The notes under the pieces were generated by a model. It was not told where the DNA came from and searched no databases. It worked only from the letters and a program-made list of their open reading frames with translations. From positions 372,001 through 436,000 of the forward strand of contig NZ_JQMM01000001.1 of NCBI RefSeq assembly GCF_000744735.1: a stretch of 64,000 bases of DNA, read 5' to 3'. This DNA is from Porticoccus hydrocarbonoclasticus MCTG13d (GTDB taxonomy: Bacteria > Pseudomonadota > Gammaproteobacteria > Pseudomonadales > Porticoccaceae). The position numbers and the translations under genes were made by a program. Positions 11,427 to 21,310 of the stretch are shown here, piece by piece (position 1 is the stretch's first letter; every line of letters starts with the position of its first letter).

Positions 11427-12446
11427 CTATTTCTTCTGATACCAAGGCTGTATTTGCACCAGAGGCATCACACGTCTTTCAAACCAGGACTTGAAGTCAT
11501 GCAATTCAGGATACGGCGTCAATTGCTCAAGGGTGTAATGGAGAACAAGTGGCAGATCCGTCAGATAGCCCGGCTTTCCATCACGCAACCAGAGCCTGGC
11601 AAAAATACCCAGCACTTTGATGTGCCGCTGTAACCCCATCAGGTCAAACCAGCGCAGAAACTGGCTGTCCGGCACCGTATCAGCGACACCTGTCGCTACA
11701 ACCCGCCGGTAATAGTTGAGCGCCCGCCGCGAAACATACTCAGCGGGCCACCGAATATAACAGTCCCTGAGCAGTGAAACCAAATCATATGTCAGCGGGC
11801 CTCTGACGGCGTCCTGAAAATCGATGACCCCGATATCACCATCAGCGAGCAACATCAGGTTACGGGAGTGGAAATCCCGGTGGACGATCACTTCCGGTTG
11901 GGAGAGCGCACTCGTCACTAATTGCTCAAAAGTCTGTTCAATGAGTCGACTGTCTTCAGTCGTGATATCCAGCCCAAGCAGCTGCTTTAAAAACCACTCA
12001 GGAAAGAGTCTCATCTCATCCCGCAAACGCTGACGGTCGTAAACTGCCAAACCACTATCAGCGAGCGGAACTCCCTGCAACACCAAAAGCGTATCTTCTG
12101 CTTTCTGGTAGAACCGATCCGCTGTTTCAGAGGACAGGAGCGGCAACAGTAACTGGTCCCCGAAATCCTCAAGCAACAGAAATCCCTGCGAGTAATCGAC
12201 AGCATAAATTCGGGGTGTACGGACACCACCGTACTTGAGCAACGCTGCAATACGAACAAAAGCTTCGTTATTTTCGTGTTCTGGCGGCGCGGAAACAGCG
12301 AGCAGTGATGGCGCACAATTCACCCGAAAATAGCGCCGAAAGCCAGCATCACCACTCAGCGGGAAAAGCTGTGGCGCAGCCGATGTCAGAAATTGTCGGG
12401 GCAGGGAGCGCTCTACCCACTGCTGAAGATTTTGGTGATCAGACAT
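11427..12446 (-). CDS. amgK: N-acetylmuramate/N-acetylglucosamine anomeric kinase AmgK
   Basis: A 339-residue kinase of the aminoglycoside phosphotransferase fold. The catalytic loop 'VHRDFHSRN' lies near residues 188-196 and the metal-binding 'VIDFQDA' near 207-213. AmgK phosphorylates the anomeric hydroxyl of MurNAc or GlcNAc and feeds MurU, its downstream neighbour 34 bases away. An ATG five codons upstream (12461) is equally open, and neither has a clear ribosome-binding site. A TAGAAT hexamer on this strand at 12480-12485 could be a -10 box, which would give a very short leader. Confidence 0.9.
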   Translation of the reverse strand: MSDHQNLQQWVERSLPRQFLTSAAPQLFPLSGDAGFRRYFRVNCAPSLLAVSAPPEHENNEAFVRIAALLKYGGVRTPRIYAVDYSQGFLLLEDFGDQLLLPLLSSETADRFYQKAEDTLLVLQGVPLADSGLAVYDRQRLRDEMRLFPEWFLKQLLGLDITTEDSRLIEQTFEQLVTSALSQPEVIVHRDFHSRNLMLLADGDIGVIDFQDAVRGPLTYDLVSLLRDCYIRWPAEYVSRRALNYYRRVVATGVADTVPDSQFLRWFDLMGLQRHIKVLGIFARLWLRDGKPGYLTDLPLVLHYTLEQLTPYPELHDFKSWFERRVMPLVQIQPWYQKK

Positions 12447-12575
12447 GTTTGAGGAAAGCATATGGAAAAAAGGTTAGCCATTCTAGACCAAACCCTCGCA
12501 TGATGCCCCAGAATCGGTAAAATGTACCGTCGCATTAAAGACACCGCCTGCCCAGAGAGAACACGGACAATCAGA

Positions 12576-15290
12576 ATGCCCATAAAAACGAGTCATATCC
12601 GTACCAGGCTGTATCATGCCTTGCGCTCACAGTATTCCCGGACATCGGGATTATTGCTCTTTGGCTTGCTTGTTTCGGTACCAGTAGCTGCTGAGAACCA
12701 GGATTCCTACAGCCAATGGGAATGTCGAGCAGCAGCCGATGGCAGTTGGGCATGCGGCGAAAGGCAGATGTCCGGCAGGGCTTTCCCCAGACCCAAACAC
12801 CCTGAACCGGTAATCCCACCGGAAGACAGTGGTCCCGATGTCAGGGTGGCCAACAACCTGGATTGGGTTGAAGAGAAAGCGCTTACCGATGAAGAGCGCG
12901 AAAAGATGGCTACAGGTTGCTGCGGGGCCTATATAGAACCAAAAAGAGACTATGAAGACGCCGAGATGGATCCGGCCGACGCTCCCATGCGGGTTGCCTC
13001 AGCATCCACAGAAGTGGAGCAGGAAAACATTGCCCGCCTGCGTGGCGACGTACAACTGACTCAGGGATACCGTCAGGTTCGAAGCGATAGCGCCACAGCC
13101 GACCAGAATACACGCATCGTGAACCTTGAAGGCAATGTACAGTTCCGCGAACCGGGGCTACTGGTTACAGGCGACAGCGCTCAGATCAACATGGATTCCA
13201 AGGACATGCAGATTGAACAGGCCGGCTATCTGTTCCACGAATCCGGAGTGCGCGGTACGGCGACGCAGGCCAAGCGAGTCGATGATGTTTTCTACATCGA
13301 TAATGCCACTTACACCACCTGCGAACCGGGCAGCAAAGCCTGGCGCCTGGTCAGCAGTAAACTAAACATCAATCCTGAAACCGGAATCGCCAATGCCAGG
13401 CATGTGCGACTTGAAGTCCAGGATATACCGATACTCTATGCTCCCTGGATACGGTTCCCGATTGATGATCGGCGAGCCTCTGGTCTGTTGTTCCCCAGTT
13501 TTGACATCGGCGATGAAAACGGCATCGATTATGCGCAACCCATCTACCTGAATCTGGCACCCAACTACGACGCCACCATTACACCGCGCTACATTCAGGA
13601 ACGCGGCCCCATGGCTGAGGTCGAACTCCGACATATGTCAAAACTGACCAACACCATCCTGAGCGGTGCTTTTTTGTCGGATGATGACGGTGGCGACGAC
13701 CGCGATGACGACCCGACCGAAGTCTTCAACACAAGGGACTTCCAGGGCGAGGATCGCTGGCTGGTCAACCTGAATCACCTGGGGGGTATTGGCAAACGCT
13801 GGGAAACCCGCGTCGATTACACCAAAGTCAGCGACAGTGAATACTTCCGGGATCTGGATAACGCCACGCTGGAGGTCAACAGCCAGACCTATCTCCGCCA
13901 GCTGGTTTCGGCCAGTTACCGCACGGATCACTGGCTGTTTGGTATCAAGGGGCAGGAATTCCAGACCATCACCGATGATCCCAACCGGATTGACCAGTAC
14001 CAGATGCTGCCCCGCCTGGAGGCCCGGGGCAATTATCGCCTTGGCGACTTTGTCTTTAACCTGCAGAACCAGTTCACCGCTTTCGACCACGATGACGATA
14101 ACGACATCCTTCCCGGCTATCTCCAGGGTGAAACCTTTTTTGAAGATGAAAAAGGCACCTTCGTGACCGGCGACCGGCTGCGCCTCGATTACGGCTTAAC
14201 CTGGGATAAACAGTGGGCATGGGGGTACTTCCGGCCCTCGGTCACCCTCAAGCACCTGTCCTATAATCTGGACAATCCGGTGCTGGGACAGACGGATGAC
14301 AGCCCTTCGGTCACCGTACCGGTCGGTGTTATCGATACCGGTCTGTTTATGGAGCGCGACACCACCATGCTGACGGGGTTTACCCAGACGTTTGAGCCGC
14401 GCCTGTACATGGTCCATACCAAGTATGAAGATCAAAGTGATTTGCCGGACTTCGACACATCTCAGATGACATTTACCTATAACCAGTTGTTTCGGGAAGA
14501 TCGTTTTATCGGCGGTGACCGCATCGGCGATACCGAGCAAGTTTCTCTGGGGCTAACCAGCCGTCTGGTTGAGCAATCCACCGGGATTGAGTGGTTGCGA
14601 GCCAGCATCGGCCAGATTTTCTACCTGAGTGACCGCTACGTCTCCCTGAACCCCAACCTGAGCAAATCGTTCCTGAAAGGCCTGGATGACCCCGATGATT
14701 TGAATCGCCTACAACGAGATATCGCCGCCGACCTGTTGCGTGATGACTCCGCGTACGCGGCGGAATTTGCCCTGCGGCTCAGCGAACACCTCCGCTTCCA
14801 GGCTGATGTGCTCTACGATGAAGACGACAGTGAACTCGACCGGGGTAACGCCAGCCTTCGTTATAACGATCGCAACAACAAGATATTCAATTTGAGCTAT
14901 CGGTATAATCGCAGGGTGCCCCGCCTTTCCGACATAGGAAATCAATTCATTGAGATTGATAGCGATATTGAGCAGGCAGACTTCTCCACCTTTCTGCCGA
15001 TTTCCCGAAGCTGGAGCCTGATCGGACGGTACAATTACGATCTGACCAATAGCCGGGACCTGGAAACCCTGTTCGGGTTCCAGTATGAGAGCTGCTGCTG
15101 GAAAATGAGCATTATCAGTCGTCGCTGGCTCGACCGAAATGACTATATTCTGCTACCGGATGAAGATCTCGAACACGACAATGGTGTGTTCTTCCAGATC
15201 CAGTTCAAAGGGCTCGCCGGCAGTGGCAGCAAAGTGGAATCCATCCTGCAGGATGGCATCTACGGGTATGAACCGCAAAGCAATTACTAA
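12576..15290 (+). CDS. lptD: LPS-assembly protein LptD (outer-membrane barrel)
   Basis: A 904-residue precursor with a signal peptide ending about 'SVPVAA'. An OstA/LptA-like periplasmic domain (about residues 140-280, 'ENIARLRGDVQLTQGYRQV') is followed by a large acidic beta-barrel. It translocates lipopolysaccharide to the cell surface with LptE. Cysteines occur near residues 50 and 60, as a pair at 115-116, and as the family-conserved pair at 840-841 ('ESCCWKM') that forms the disulfides needed for assembly. An ATG at 12522 would add 18 residues before the signal peptide and is less likely. Its stop overlaps the surA start. Confidence 0.95.
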   Translation: MPIKTSHIRTRLYHALRSQYSRTSGLLLFGLLVSVPVAAENQDSYSQWECRAAADGSWACGERQMSGRAFPRPKHPEPVIPPEDSGPDVRVANNLDWVEEKALTDEEREKMATGCCGAYIEPKRDYEDAEMDPADAPMRVASASTEVEQENIARLRGDVQLTQGYRQVRSDSATADQNTRIVNLEGNVQFREPGLLVTGDSAQINMDSKDMQIEQAGYLFHESGVRGTATQAKRVDDVFYIDNATYTTCEPGSKAWRLVSSKLNINPETGIANARHVRLEVQDIPILYAPWIRFPIDDRRASGLLFPSFDIGDENGIDYAQPIYLNLAPNYDATITPRYIQERGPMAEVELRHMSKLTNTILSGAFLSDDDGGDDRDDDPTEVFNTRDFQGEDRWLVNLNHLGGIGKRWETRVDYTKVSDSEYFRDLDNATLEVNSQTYLRQLVSASYRTDHWLFGIKGQEFQTITDDPNRIDQYQMLPRLEARGNYRLGDFVFNLQNQFTAFDHDDDNDILPGYLQGETFFEDEKGTFVTGDRLRLDYGLTWDKQWAWGYFRPSVTLKHLSYNLDNPVLGQTDDSPSVTVPVGVIDTGLFMERDTTMLTGFTQTFEPRLYMVHTKYEDQSDLPDFDTSQMTFTYNQLFREDRFIGGDRIGDTEQVSLGLTSRLVEQSTGIEWLRASIGQIFYLSDRYVSLNPNLSKSFLKGLDDPDDLNRLQRDIAADLLRDDSAYAAEFALRLSEHLRFQADVLYDEDDSELDRGNASLRYNDRNNKIFNLSYRYNRRVPRLSDIGNQFIEIDSDIEQADFSTFLPISRSWSLIGRYNYDLTNSRDLETLFGFQYESCCWKMSIISRRWLDRNDYILLPDEDLEHDNGVFFQIQFKGLAGSGSKVESILQDGIYGYEPQSNY

Positions 15291-16603
15291 TGCAGATGAG
15301 CCGGATTATGAGTACATGCAGTAAAACGAATATTTTCTTCAGCCTGCTCCTGCTGGGGCTTGCCTGGGCATTGCCGGCAAGTTCAGAAGAAATACCACTC
15401 GATCATATCGTCGCCGTGGTTGACGATGACGTGGTCATGGCCAGCGAGCTGGAGAAACGGGTAGCTGATATCTATGCACGACTAGAAAACAGTGAAACCG
15501 AAATTCCTGCAGAATCGGTGCTGGTCCCACAGGTTCTTGAGCGCCTTATCCTGGAACGCCTGCAGCTCAACCGGGCACAACGCATGGGGATACGCATCAG
15601 CGACGAAGAAGTGACCCAAGCCATGGAGAGGATGGCGGAGAGCCGGGAACAGACGGTTGCTCAAATGGTCGAAGACGCCCGTCAGAGCGGAATCGACCTG
15701 ACGTCTTTGAGACAACAGCTGCGCAATGAAATTACCATAAACCGGGTTCAGGAAAGAGCCGTTAATCGCCGTATTTACATCAGCGAACAGGAAGTGGATA
15801 ACTTCCTGGCCTCCGAAGAGGGCCAACAGTGGTCATCGCCGGATGTTAACCTCGGTCATATTCTGCTGCCCCTATCCTCAGGCGCATCCCGCGAGAATGT
15901 TGCCGAGGTAGAACAGAAGGTTAGGGAGCTCTACGAACAACTGCAAAATGGTGCAGACTTCAAAAGCCTGGCAATCGCCCATTCCGGCGCTCAGGATGCA
16001 CTTCAGGGAGGCGATCTGGGCTGGCGAAAAACAACCCAGTTACCCAGTATTTTTGTCAGTGCCGTGGACAAACTGTCCCCGGGCGAGGTCAGCATGCCGA
16101 TTCGCAGTGATGCCGGTTATCACTTACTCAAACTTTATGATCGTCGGGGTGGCGGCGAACAGATTGTGCAGCAACACAAAGTCCGCCACATCCTGCTCAA
16201 ACCCAACGAAATTCGCAGTGAAGACGATACCAGAACCATGCTGGAAGGAATGCGCGCCGATATCCTCGGTGGTGCCGACTTTGCCGAACTAGCCAGAAAA
16301 CACTCCGAGGATATTGGTACTGCTCTGGGCGGCGGTGATCTCGGCTGGTCCCTGCCGGGACAGTTTGTACCGGAATTTGAACAAATCATGGGCAGTATTG
16401 ACACAATGGCGATCAGTGAACCTTTCCGCACCCAGTTCGGCTGGCATATTCTGCAGGTAACCGAACGTCGTCGTCAGGATTTCAGTGACGAGATACAACG
16501 GCGTCAGGCTGAAAACATCATCCGGAGACGCAAGTTCGACGAAGAACAGCAAATCTGGCTGCGGGAAATACGCGACGAGGCATTTGTAGACATTAAACTG
16601 TGA
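15290..16603 (+). CDS. surA: Periplasmic chaperone/peptidyl-prolyl isomerase SurA
   Basis: A 437-residue protein with a signal peptide ending near 'LPASSEE', a SurA N-terminal domain ('[20 protein letters not shown]'), two parvulin (PpiC) domains at about 190-290 ('[10 protein letters not shown]') and 300-400 ('KVRHILLKP'), and a C-terminal helix. SurA escorts outer-membrane proteins, LptD being a major client, so the lptD-surA pairing is functional. The ATG overlaps the lptD stop as TAATG. Met codons at 7 and 12 are possible alternative starts. Confidence 0.95.
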   Translation: MQMSRIMSTCSKTNIFFSLLLLGLAWALPASSEEIPLDHIVAVVDDDVVMASELEKRVADIYARLENSETEIPAESVLVPQVLERLILERLQLNRAQRMGIRISDEEVTQAMERMAESREQTVAQMVEDARQSGIDLTSLRQQLRNEITINRVQERAVNRRIYISEQEVDNFLASEEGQQWSSPDVNLGHILLPLSSGASRENVAEVEQKVRELYEQLQNGADFKSLAIAHSGAQDALQGGDLGWRKTTQLPSIFVSAVDKLSPGEVSMPIRSDAGYHLLKLYDRRGGGEQIVQQHKVRHILLKPNEIRSEDDTRTMLEGMRADILGGADFAELARKHSEDIGTALGGGDLGWSLPGQFVPEFEQIMGSIDTMAISEPFRTQFGWHILQVTERRRQDFSDEIQRRQAENIIRRRKFDEEQQIWLREIRDEAFVDIKL

Positions 16604-17586
16604 TTCGACTTGCCATTACACCAGGCGAGCCAGCCGGTATTGGTCCCGACCTGATTATCAAACTGGCACAGCGTCCAAATGCTGCAGAACTGGTGGTGTA
16701 CGCTGATCCTGAATTGCTCCTGGCCCGAGCCAGGGAATTAAATCTTCCCCTGCGGCTACGCCAGCTCTCCACAGAGATCCCTCCCTCTCCATTAGCGGCT
16801 GGCGAACTCACTATCAGGCCGATTCAACTGGGTATGCCCGCCAGACCCGGCATACTCGACTCGCACAATGCCACGTATGTATTGGAGACCTTATCCACTG
16901 CACTTGCAGACTGCCAATCAAATGTTTGTCGGGCACTGGTAACCGGTCCTGTGCACAAGGGCATCATCAATGATGCAGGCATTCCGTTCACGGGGCACAC
17001 CGAATTTCTCGCAGAGAAAACCCATACACCAAAGGTGGTCATGATGTTGGCGACCGAAGGACTTCGGGTTGCACTGGCCACGACACACCTGCCACTTAGC
17101 CAGGTGCCAGCTCAGATTACGCGAGAGGGTTTGACCGAGACAATTGATATTCTGCATGCGGATTTACAGCAGAAATTTGGTTTGCAGGCGCCAAGGATAT
17201 TGGTGTGTGGACTCAATCCCCACGCAGGTGAGAACGGTCATCTGGGCATGGAGGAAATTCAGGTGATAGAACCCGTACTGGCGCGGCTACGCGGTCTGGG
17301 GATGCACATTGAGGGCCCCCTGCCAGCAGACACGCTGTTCACGCCAAAGTATCTGAAGCGATGTGATGCGGTATTGGCCATGTATCATGACCAGGGGTTG
17401 CCAGTACTCAAATACATGGGGTTTGGTAAAGCCGTCAATATTACGCTAGGCCTACCCATTATCCGTACGTCAGTTGACCATGGCACGGCACTGGATCTGG
17501 CAGGAACGGGGCTTGCCAACACAGGCAGCCTGATCGCAGCCATCACCACAGCCACCTGTATGGCAAGGGCAAATGTCTATCCATGA
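16600..17586 (+). CDS. pdxA: 4-hydroxythreonine-4-phosphate dehydrogenase PdxA
   Basis: A 328-residue NAD-dependent enzyme of pyridoxal-5'-phosphate biosynthesis. '[13 protein letters not shown]' at the N-terminus, '[13 protein letters not shown]' and 'GHTEFLA' with metal-binding histidine, '[11 protein letters not shown]' and '[12 protein letters not shown]' are diagnostic. The start is GTG, inside the surA stop as GTGA. The end overlaps rsmA by 4 bases. Confidence 0.95.
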   Translation: MIRLAITPGEPAGIGPDLIIKLAQRPNAAELVVYADPELLLARARELNLPLRLRQLSTEIPPSPLAAGELTIRPIQLGMPARPGILDSHNATYVLETLSTALADCQSNVCRALVTGPVHKGIINDAGIPFTGHTEFLAEKTHTPKVVMMLATEGLRVALATTHLPLSQVPAQITREGLTETIDILHADLQQKFGLQAPRILVCGLNPHAGENGHLGMEEIQVIEPVLARLRGLGMHIEGPLPADTLFTPKYLKRCDAVLAMYHDQGLPVLKYMGFGKAVNITLGLPIIRTSVDHGTALDLAGTGLANTGSLIAAITTATCMARANVYP

Positions 17587-18386
17587 ACCGGGATGATTCG
17601 CACCAACACAAGGCCCGCAAACGATTTGGCCAGAACTTTCTGGTCGACCACCATGTGATCAACAAAATTATCGCGGCCATTGCACCAAAACCAGAACAGA
17701 ACATCATCGAAATTGGACCCGGCCATGGGGCCATCACCGAGCCCATACTGGCCAAATGCCCTTCCCTGAAAGCGGTGGAACTGGACCGCGATCTTATCCC
17801 GCTACTCACAGAAAAACTCGCCGGCTACCCGGATTTTCAAATTCATCAGGGTGACGCACTGAAAATCGATTTCAGCCAGTTCTATCAAGCTGGTCGGGCA
17901 ATGCGCATTATTGGCAATCTGCCGTACAACATCTCAACACCACTAATTTTTCATCTACTGGGTTTCAGCCCGCAGATCGAAGATATGCACTTCATGCTGC
18001 AAAAAGAAGTGGTGGACCGATTGGCTGCCTCACCCGGTGACAAAAACTATGGCAGGCTGAGTGTGATGGTGCAGTATTACAGTAGCGTACAGCCATTATT
18101 TAGCGTTCCGTCGACAGCATTCAGACCAGTACCCAAAGTAGAGTCCGCTATTGTTCGACTGCTACCGTACAGCCAGCCACCCCATCCCGCAAACGACCTG
18201 GAATTACTGACCAGACTGGTGAGTGCCAGTTTCCAGCAACGGCGGAAAACCATGCGCAACACACTGAAATATATGCTTGATGCCACCCAGCTTGAACAAC
18301 TTGATATTGATATATCACTTCGCCCTCAAAATCTCAGTGTGGTGGACTTTGTCCACCTCAGCAACCAGATAGGAGCCCTGCAATGA
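17583..18386 (+). CDS. rsmA: 16S rRNA dimethyladenosine transferase RsmA (KsgA)
   Basis: A 267-residue SAM-dependent enzyme that dimethylates two adjacent adenosines near the 3' end of 16S rRNA. 'RFGQNFLVD' marks the N-terminus, '[15 protein letters not shown]' is the SAM loop, and '[10 protein letters not shown]' is the catalytic motif IV. It overlaps pdxA and apaG by 4 bases each, part of a tightly coupled chain. Confidence 0.96.
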   Translation: MNRDDSHQHKARKRFGQNFLVDHHVINKIIAAIAPKPEQNIIEIGPGHGAITEPILAKCPSLKAVELDRDLIPLLTEKLAGYPDFQIHQGDALKIDFSQFYQAGRAMRIIGNLPYNISTPLIFHLLGFSPQIEDMHFMLQKEVVDRLAASPGDKNYGRLSVMVQYYSSVQPLFSVPSTAFRPVPKVESAIVRLLPYSQPPHPANDLELLTRLVSASFQQRRKTMRNTLKYMLDATQLEQLDIDISLRPQNLSVVDFVHLSNQIGALQ

Positions 18387-18751
18387 ACCGGATCGTCGTT
18401 GAGGTCACACCAGAGTATCTCCCCGGCCAATCCGAGCCGGACAATAATAAATTTACGTTCGCCTACCATATCGCGATACGCAACCTGGGCGACACACCAG
18501 CCCAACTGATCAGCCGCCACTGGGTCATCACGGATGGCAATGCCAAGGTTAAAGAAGTTCAGGGCCCCGGGGTAGTCGGCGAAAAACCGCTGATTGCCCC
18601 TGGCCAGTCTTTCCGATACAGCAGCGGGGTCGTCCTGGATACCGAGGTGGGCACAATGGAGGGCAGCTATCAAATGGTCAGTGACCACGGAGAAACGTTT
18701 GATGCCCAAATACCTGCCTTTCTGCTCTCCGTACCAGGAAGAGTGCATTGA
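18383..18751 (+). CDS. apaG: ApaG (DUF525) protein
   Basis: A 122-residue single-domain protein of fibronectin-III-like fold. 'FAYHIAIRNLGDTPAQLISR' and 'GVVGEKPLIAPGQSFRYSSG' match the ApaG family. Biochemical role is not settled; it binds pyrophosphates and usually accompanies apaH, as it does here. Overlaps of 4 bases with rsmA and apaH support co-translation. Confidence 0.94.
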   Translation: MNRIVVEVTPEYLPGQSEPDNNKFTFAYHIAIRNLGDTPAQLISRHWVITDGNAKVKEVQGPGVVGEKPLIAPGQSFRYSSGVVLDTEVGTMEGSYQMVSDHGETFDAQIPAFLLSVPGRVH

Positions 18752-19551
18752 CCACCTATGCAGTAGGTGATTTGCAAGGCTGCCTGAAGCCTCTGCAACA
18801 GTTGTTGGAGAAAGTCCACTTTGAGCCCGGCAAGGATTGCCTATGGTCGGTGGGAGACATCGTTAACCGTGGCCCGGACTCCCTCGAAGCCTTGCGCTTC
18901 TGCCACCAGCTTGGAAATTCTTTGCAAATGGTGCTGGGCAATCACGACCTGCATTTACTGGCCATCGCTCATGGCGTGCGCGCTCCCAACCGCAATGATA
19001 CCCTGGAAGCTATCCTGAAAGCACCGGACCGGGATCAATTGCTCAACTGGTTGCAATTACAACCACTGATGGTCTCACAGGGCGACTGGTTGATGGTCCA
19101 TGCAGGAATCCCGCCTCAGTGGACGCGCGATGACGCCCTGACACGGGCAAGAGAAATCAGTAACGTTATGCGAGAGCCAGAACAGGCAAACGCGTTCTTT
19201 CAAGGCATGTATGGCGACCAACCCGACCAGTGGAACGACCAGCTTACCGGGCCGGAACGCTGGCGTCTGATTACCAACTATTTCACGCGAATGCGTTTTT
19301 GTTCGGCCACGGGGAAGCTGGAGCTTCGCAGTAAGTGCACACCGGATGAGCCACCGGCGGGCTATGCTCCCTGGTATAGTCACCCGCATCGGAAAACCCG
19401 TCAGTGGAAAATCATTTTTGGCCACTGGGCCGCATTACAGGGACAACCCTGTGGCAGCAACCTGTTTCCTCTGGATACCGGCTTTGTCTGGGGAGGCTCC
19501 ATGCGATTGATGAACCTCGACACCGGCACCTGCTTTCACCAACATTTATAA
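18748..19551 (+). CDS. apaH: Symmetrical bis(5'-nucleosyl)-tetraphosphatase ApaH
   Basis: A 267-residue metallophosphatase that splits Ap4A into two ADP. It can also remove Np4 caps from RNA. The phosphoesterase motifs are 'VGDLQGCLKPL', 'GDIVNRGPDS', 'LGNHDLHLL' and 'MVHAGIPP'. The start is TTG, supported by the well-placed AGGAAGAG and the overlap with the apaG stop. It is the last gene of the lptD-apaH chain. Confidence 0.95.
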   Translation: MTTYAVGDLQGCLKPLQQLLEKVHFEPGKDCLWSVGDIVNRGPDSLEALRFCHQLGNSLQMVLGNHDLHLLAIAHGVRAPNRNDTLEAILKAPDRDQLLNWLQLQPLMVSQGDWLMVHAGIPPQWTRDDALTRAREISNVMREPEQANAFFQGMYGDQPDQWNDQLTGPERWRLITNYFTRMRFCSATGKLELRSKCTPDEPPAGYAPWYSHPHRKTRQWKIIFGHWAALQGQPCGSNLFPLDTGFVWGGSMRLMNLDTGTCFHQHL

Positions 19552-19649
19552 CCGCCTTGCGGATCCCGTTTCGAATCAACCATGAAGCCGATAGAATAAC
19601 GCCTTAATTTTGCAACCAACCCATAATTGATAATTACAAGGTGACGCAA

Positions 19650-20972
19650 ATGATTCGCTCTCTGTCCAACCTGTTTACCCGTATTATGCAGCGCTGGATG
19701 CCTGACGCCTTTATCTTTGCCATCCTACTGACCTTCATTGTGCTGCTGGCGGGTATCCTTGGGGAAACACAACGCCCGTCTGATATGGTTCGCTTTTGGG
19801 GGGATGGTGTATGGAACCTGCTGATATTTTCCATGCAGGTCACTGTGACACTGGTGACCGGCAGTGTACTGGCACAAACAGCACCGGTAAAAAAGCTGTT
19901 GCGATCGATGGCATGTCTCGCCAAGACACCGGGCCAAGCCATCATCCTTATGACCATAATCGCATTGGTTTGTGGCTGGATCAGCTGGGGGTTCGGGCTG
20001 ATCACCAGCGCTCTAATGGCTCGAGAAATTGCACGCCATGTCAAGGGGGTTCACTACCCACTTCTGGTGGCTTCAGCTTACTCGGGAATGGTTATCTGGC
20101 ACGCGGGATTATCTGGCTCCATTCCACTGAAGATTGCCGTAGCCGACGGTGACATCATCAGCAACTTGATGGGCGATATCACGATCCCACTGACAGAGAC
20201 AATTTTCAGCTGGGAAGTTTTGCTCATCTGTTTTGTGATGCTAGTGACATTACCCGTTATTTTTCGATTGATGATGCCACCACCCGACGCCGTCCGGGAA
20301 GTCACCCCACAACAAATGGGTATCACCGAAGAGGTTCCCATCAGAATCGATACGCCGGCAGACCGGATTGAACACAGCCGACTGCCAACCCTGATGCTCG
20401 GCCTATTGGGTTGCGCCTACCTGTTTGAGTTTTTCAGTGACGGCGGCCGTATCGGGCTGAATACCGTCAATTTCGTGTTTCTGGTGACGGGGCTACTCCT
20501 GCACCGCTCCGCCCGTAACTACCTCTCTGCTGTCAACGAGGCGGTAAAAGGTCTGTCCGGCATTGTCCTGCAGTTCCCTCTCTACGCCGGAATCATGGGC
20601 ATGATGGCACAATCCGGGCTGGCTGCATCCGTATCCGAGTGGTTCATCAGCATTTCCAATGAACACACGTTTAACCTGTTTACATTCCTCAGTGCCGGGA
20701 TAGTAAATTTCTTTATCCCTTCTGGGGGCGGACAGTGGGCAATCCAGGCACCAATCGTTATTCCCGCCGCACAATCACTGGGGATACCACTGAATCAGGC
20801 CGCTATGGCTGTCGCCATGGGGGATGCCTGGACCAATATGATTCAGCCATTCTGGGCACTTCCCTTACTGGGCATAGCCAGGTTGGGCATTAAGGATATT
20901 ATGGGTTACTGCACGGTGGCGCTACTCTGGTCAGGTCTCGTCTACGGTGTCGCACTATTGCTGCTATTCTGA
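19650..20972 (+). CDS. AtoE-type short-chain fatty acid transporter
   Basis: A 440-residue polytopic inner-membrane protein with about ten to twelve hydrophobic helices, matching the AtoE/SCFA_trans family. Typical segments are 'RWMPDAFIFAILLTFIV', 'GWISWGFGLITSALMAREI', 'HAGLSGSIPL' and 'FFIPSGGGQWAIQAP'. It probably takes up short-chain fatty acids such as butyrate or acetoacetate. The ATG is chosen because AAGGTG sits 8 bases ahead. A GTG at 19641 is part of that ribosome-binding site. No thiolase or CoA-transferase genes are adjacent, unlike the E. coli ato operon. Confidence 0.85.
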   Translation: MIRSLSNLFTRIMQRWMPDAFIFAILLTFIVLLAGILGETQRPSDMVRFWGDGVWNLLIFSMQVTVTLVTGSVLAQTAPVKKLLRSMACLAKTPGQAIILMTIIALVCGWISWGFGLITSALMAREIARHVKGVHYPLLVASAYSGMVIWHAGLSGSIPLKIAVADGDIISNLMGDITIPLTETIFSWEVLLICFVMLVTLPVIFRLMMPPPDAVREVTPQQMGITEEVPIRIDTPADRIEHSRLPTLMLGLLGCAYLFEFFSDGGRIGLNTVNFVFLVTGLLLHRSARNYLSAVNEAVKGLSGIVLQFPLYAGIMGMMAQSGLAASVSEWFISISNEHTFNLFTFLSAGIVNFFIPSGGGQWAIQAPIVIPAAQSLGIPLNQAAMAVAMGDAWTNMIQPFWALPLLGIARLGIKDIMGYCTVALLWSGLVYGVALLLLF

Positions 20973-21310
20973 CTGGCTTGACAGGAAGTTCCCCGCCGGT
21001 CAAATAGATATCAATGTCAGACGTACCCGTGTATTTCCATTCAGGGCCAGTTAGCAGACAATAAGTAAATCAAAAACAGGGGACTTGGGCTGTTGTTTAC
21101 CGGATTGGTTCGACGCCCCTGTCACCGATGCCAGTATCAAGCCGTTGAAAGACCGGTAGAATTGGATACTTTTCCCGGAGATAACGGTGACAGACAAGGA
21201 ATAAGACCAGCGCTTTGATGATTTCACAACCCGCTGTTCGTTCACTGGTATCATATAACCCGGTTTCCACTCAGCGCACATTAATCTCTGCAAGAGCACT
21301 ATCGAACATT
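20973..21310 (+). other. 338-base intergenic region between atoE-like gene and histidine-kinase-like gene
   Basis: I find no convincing gene or terminator here. A possible + strand promoter for the downstream gene is TTGAAA at 21145-21150 and TACTTT at 21167-21172 with a 16-base spacer; it is weak. An 82-codon minus-strand frame crosses the region but has no ribosome-binding site or recognisable protein. Confidence 0.5.

Noticed and set aside
21051..21299. 82-codon minus-strand frame in the gap before the kinase-like gene.
   Set aside because: No ribosome-binding site, no recognisable sequence, and it covers the probable promoter region of the downstream gene.
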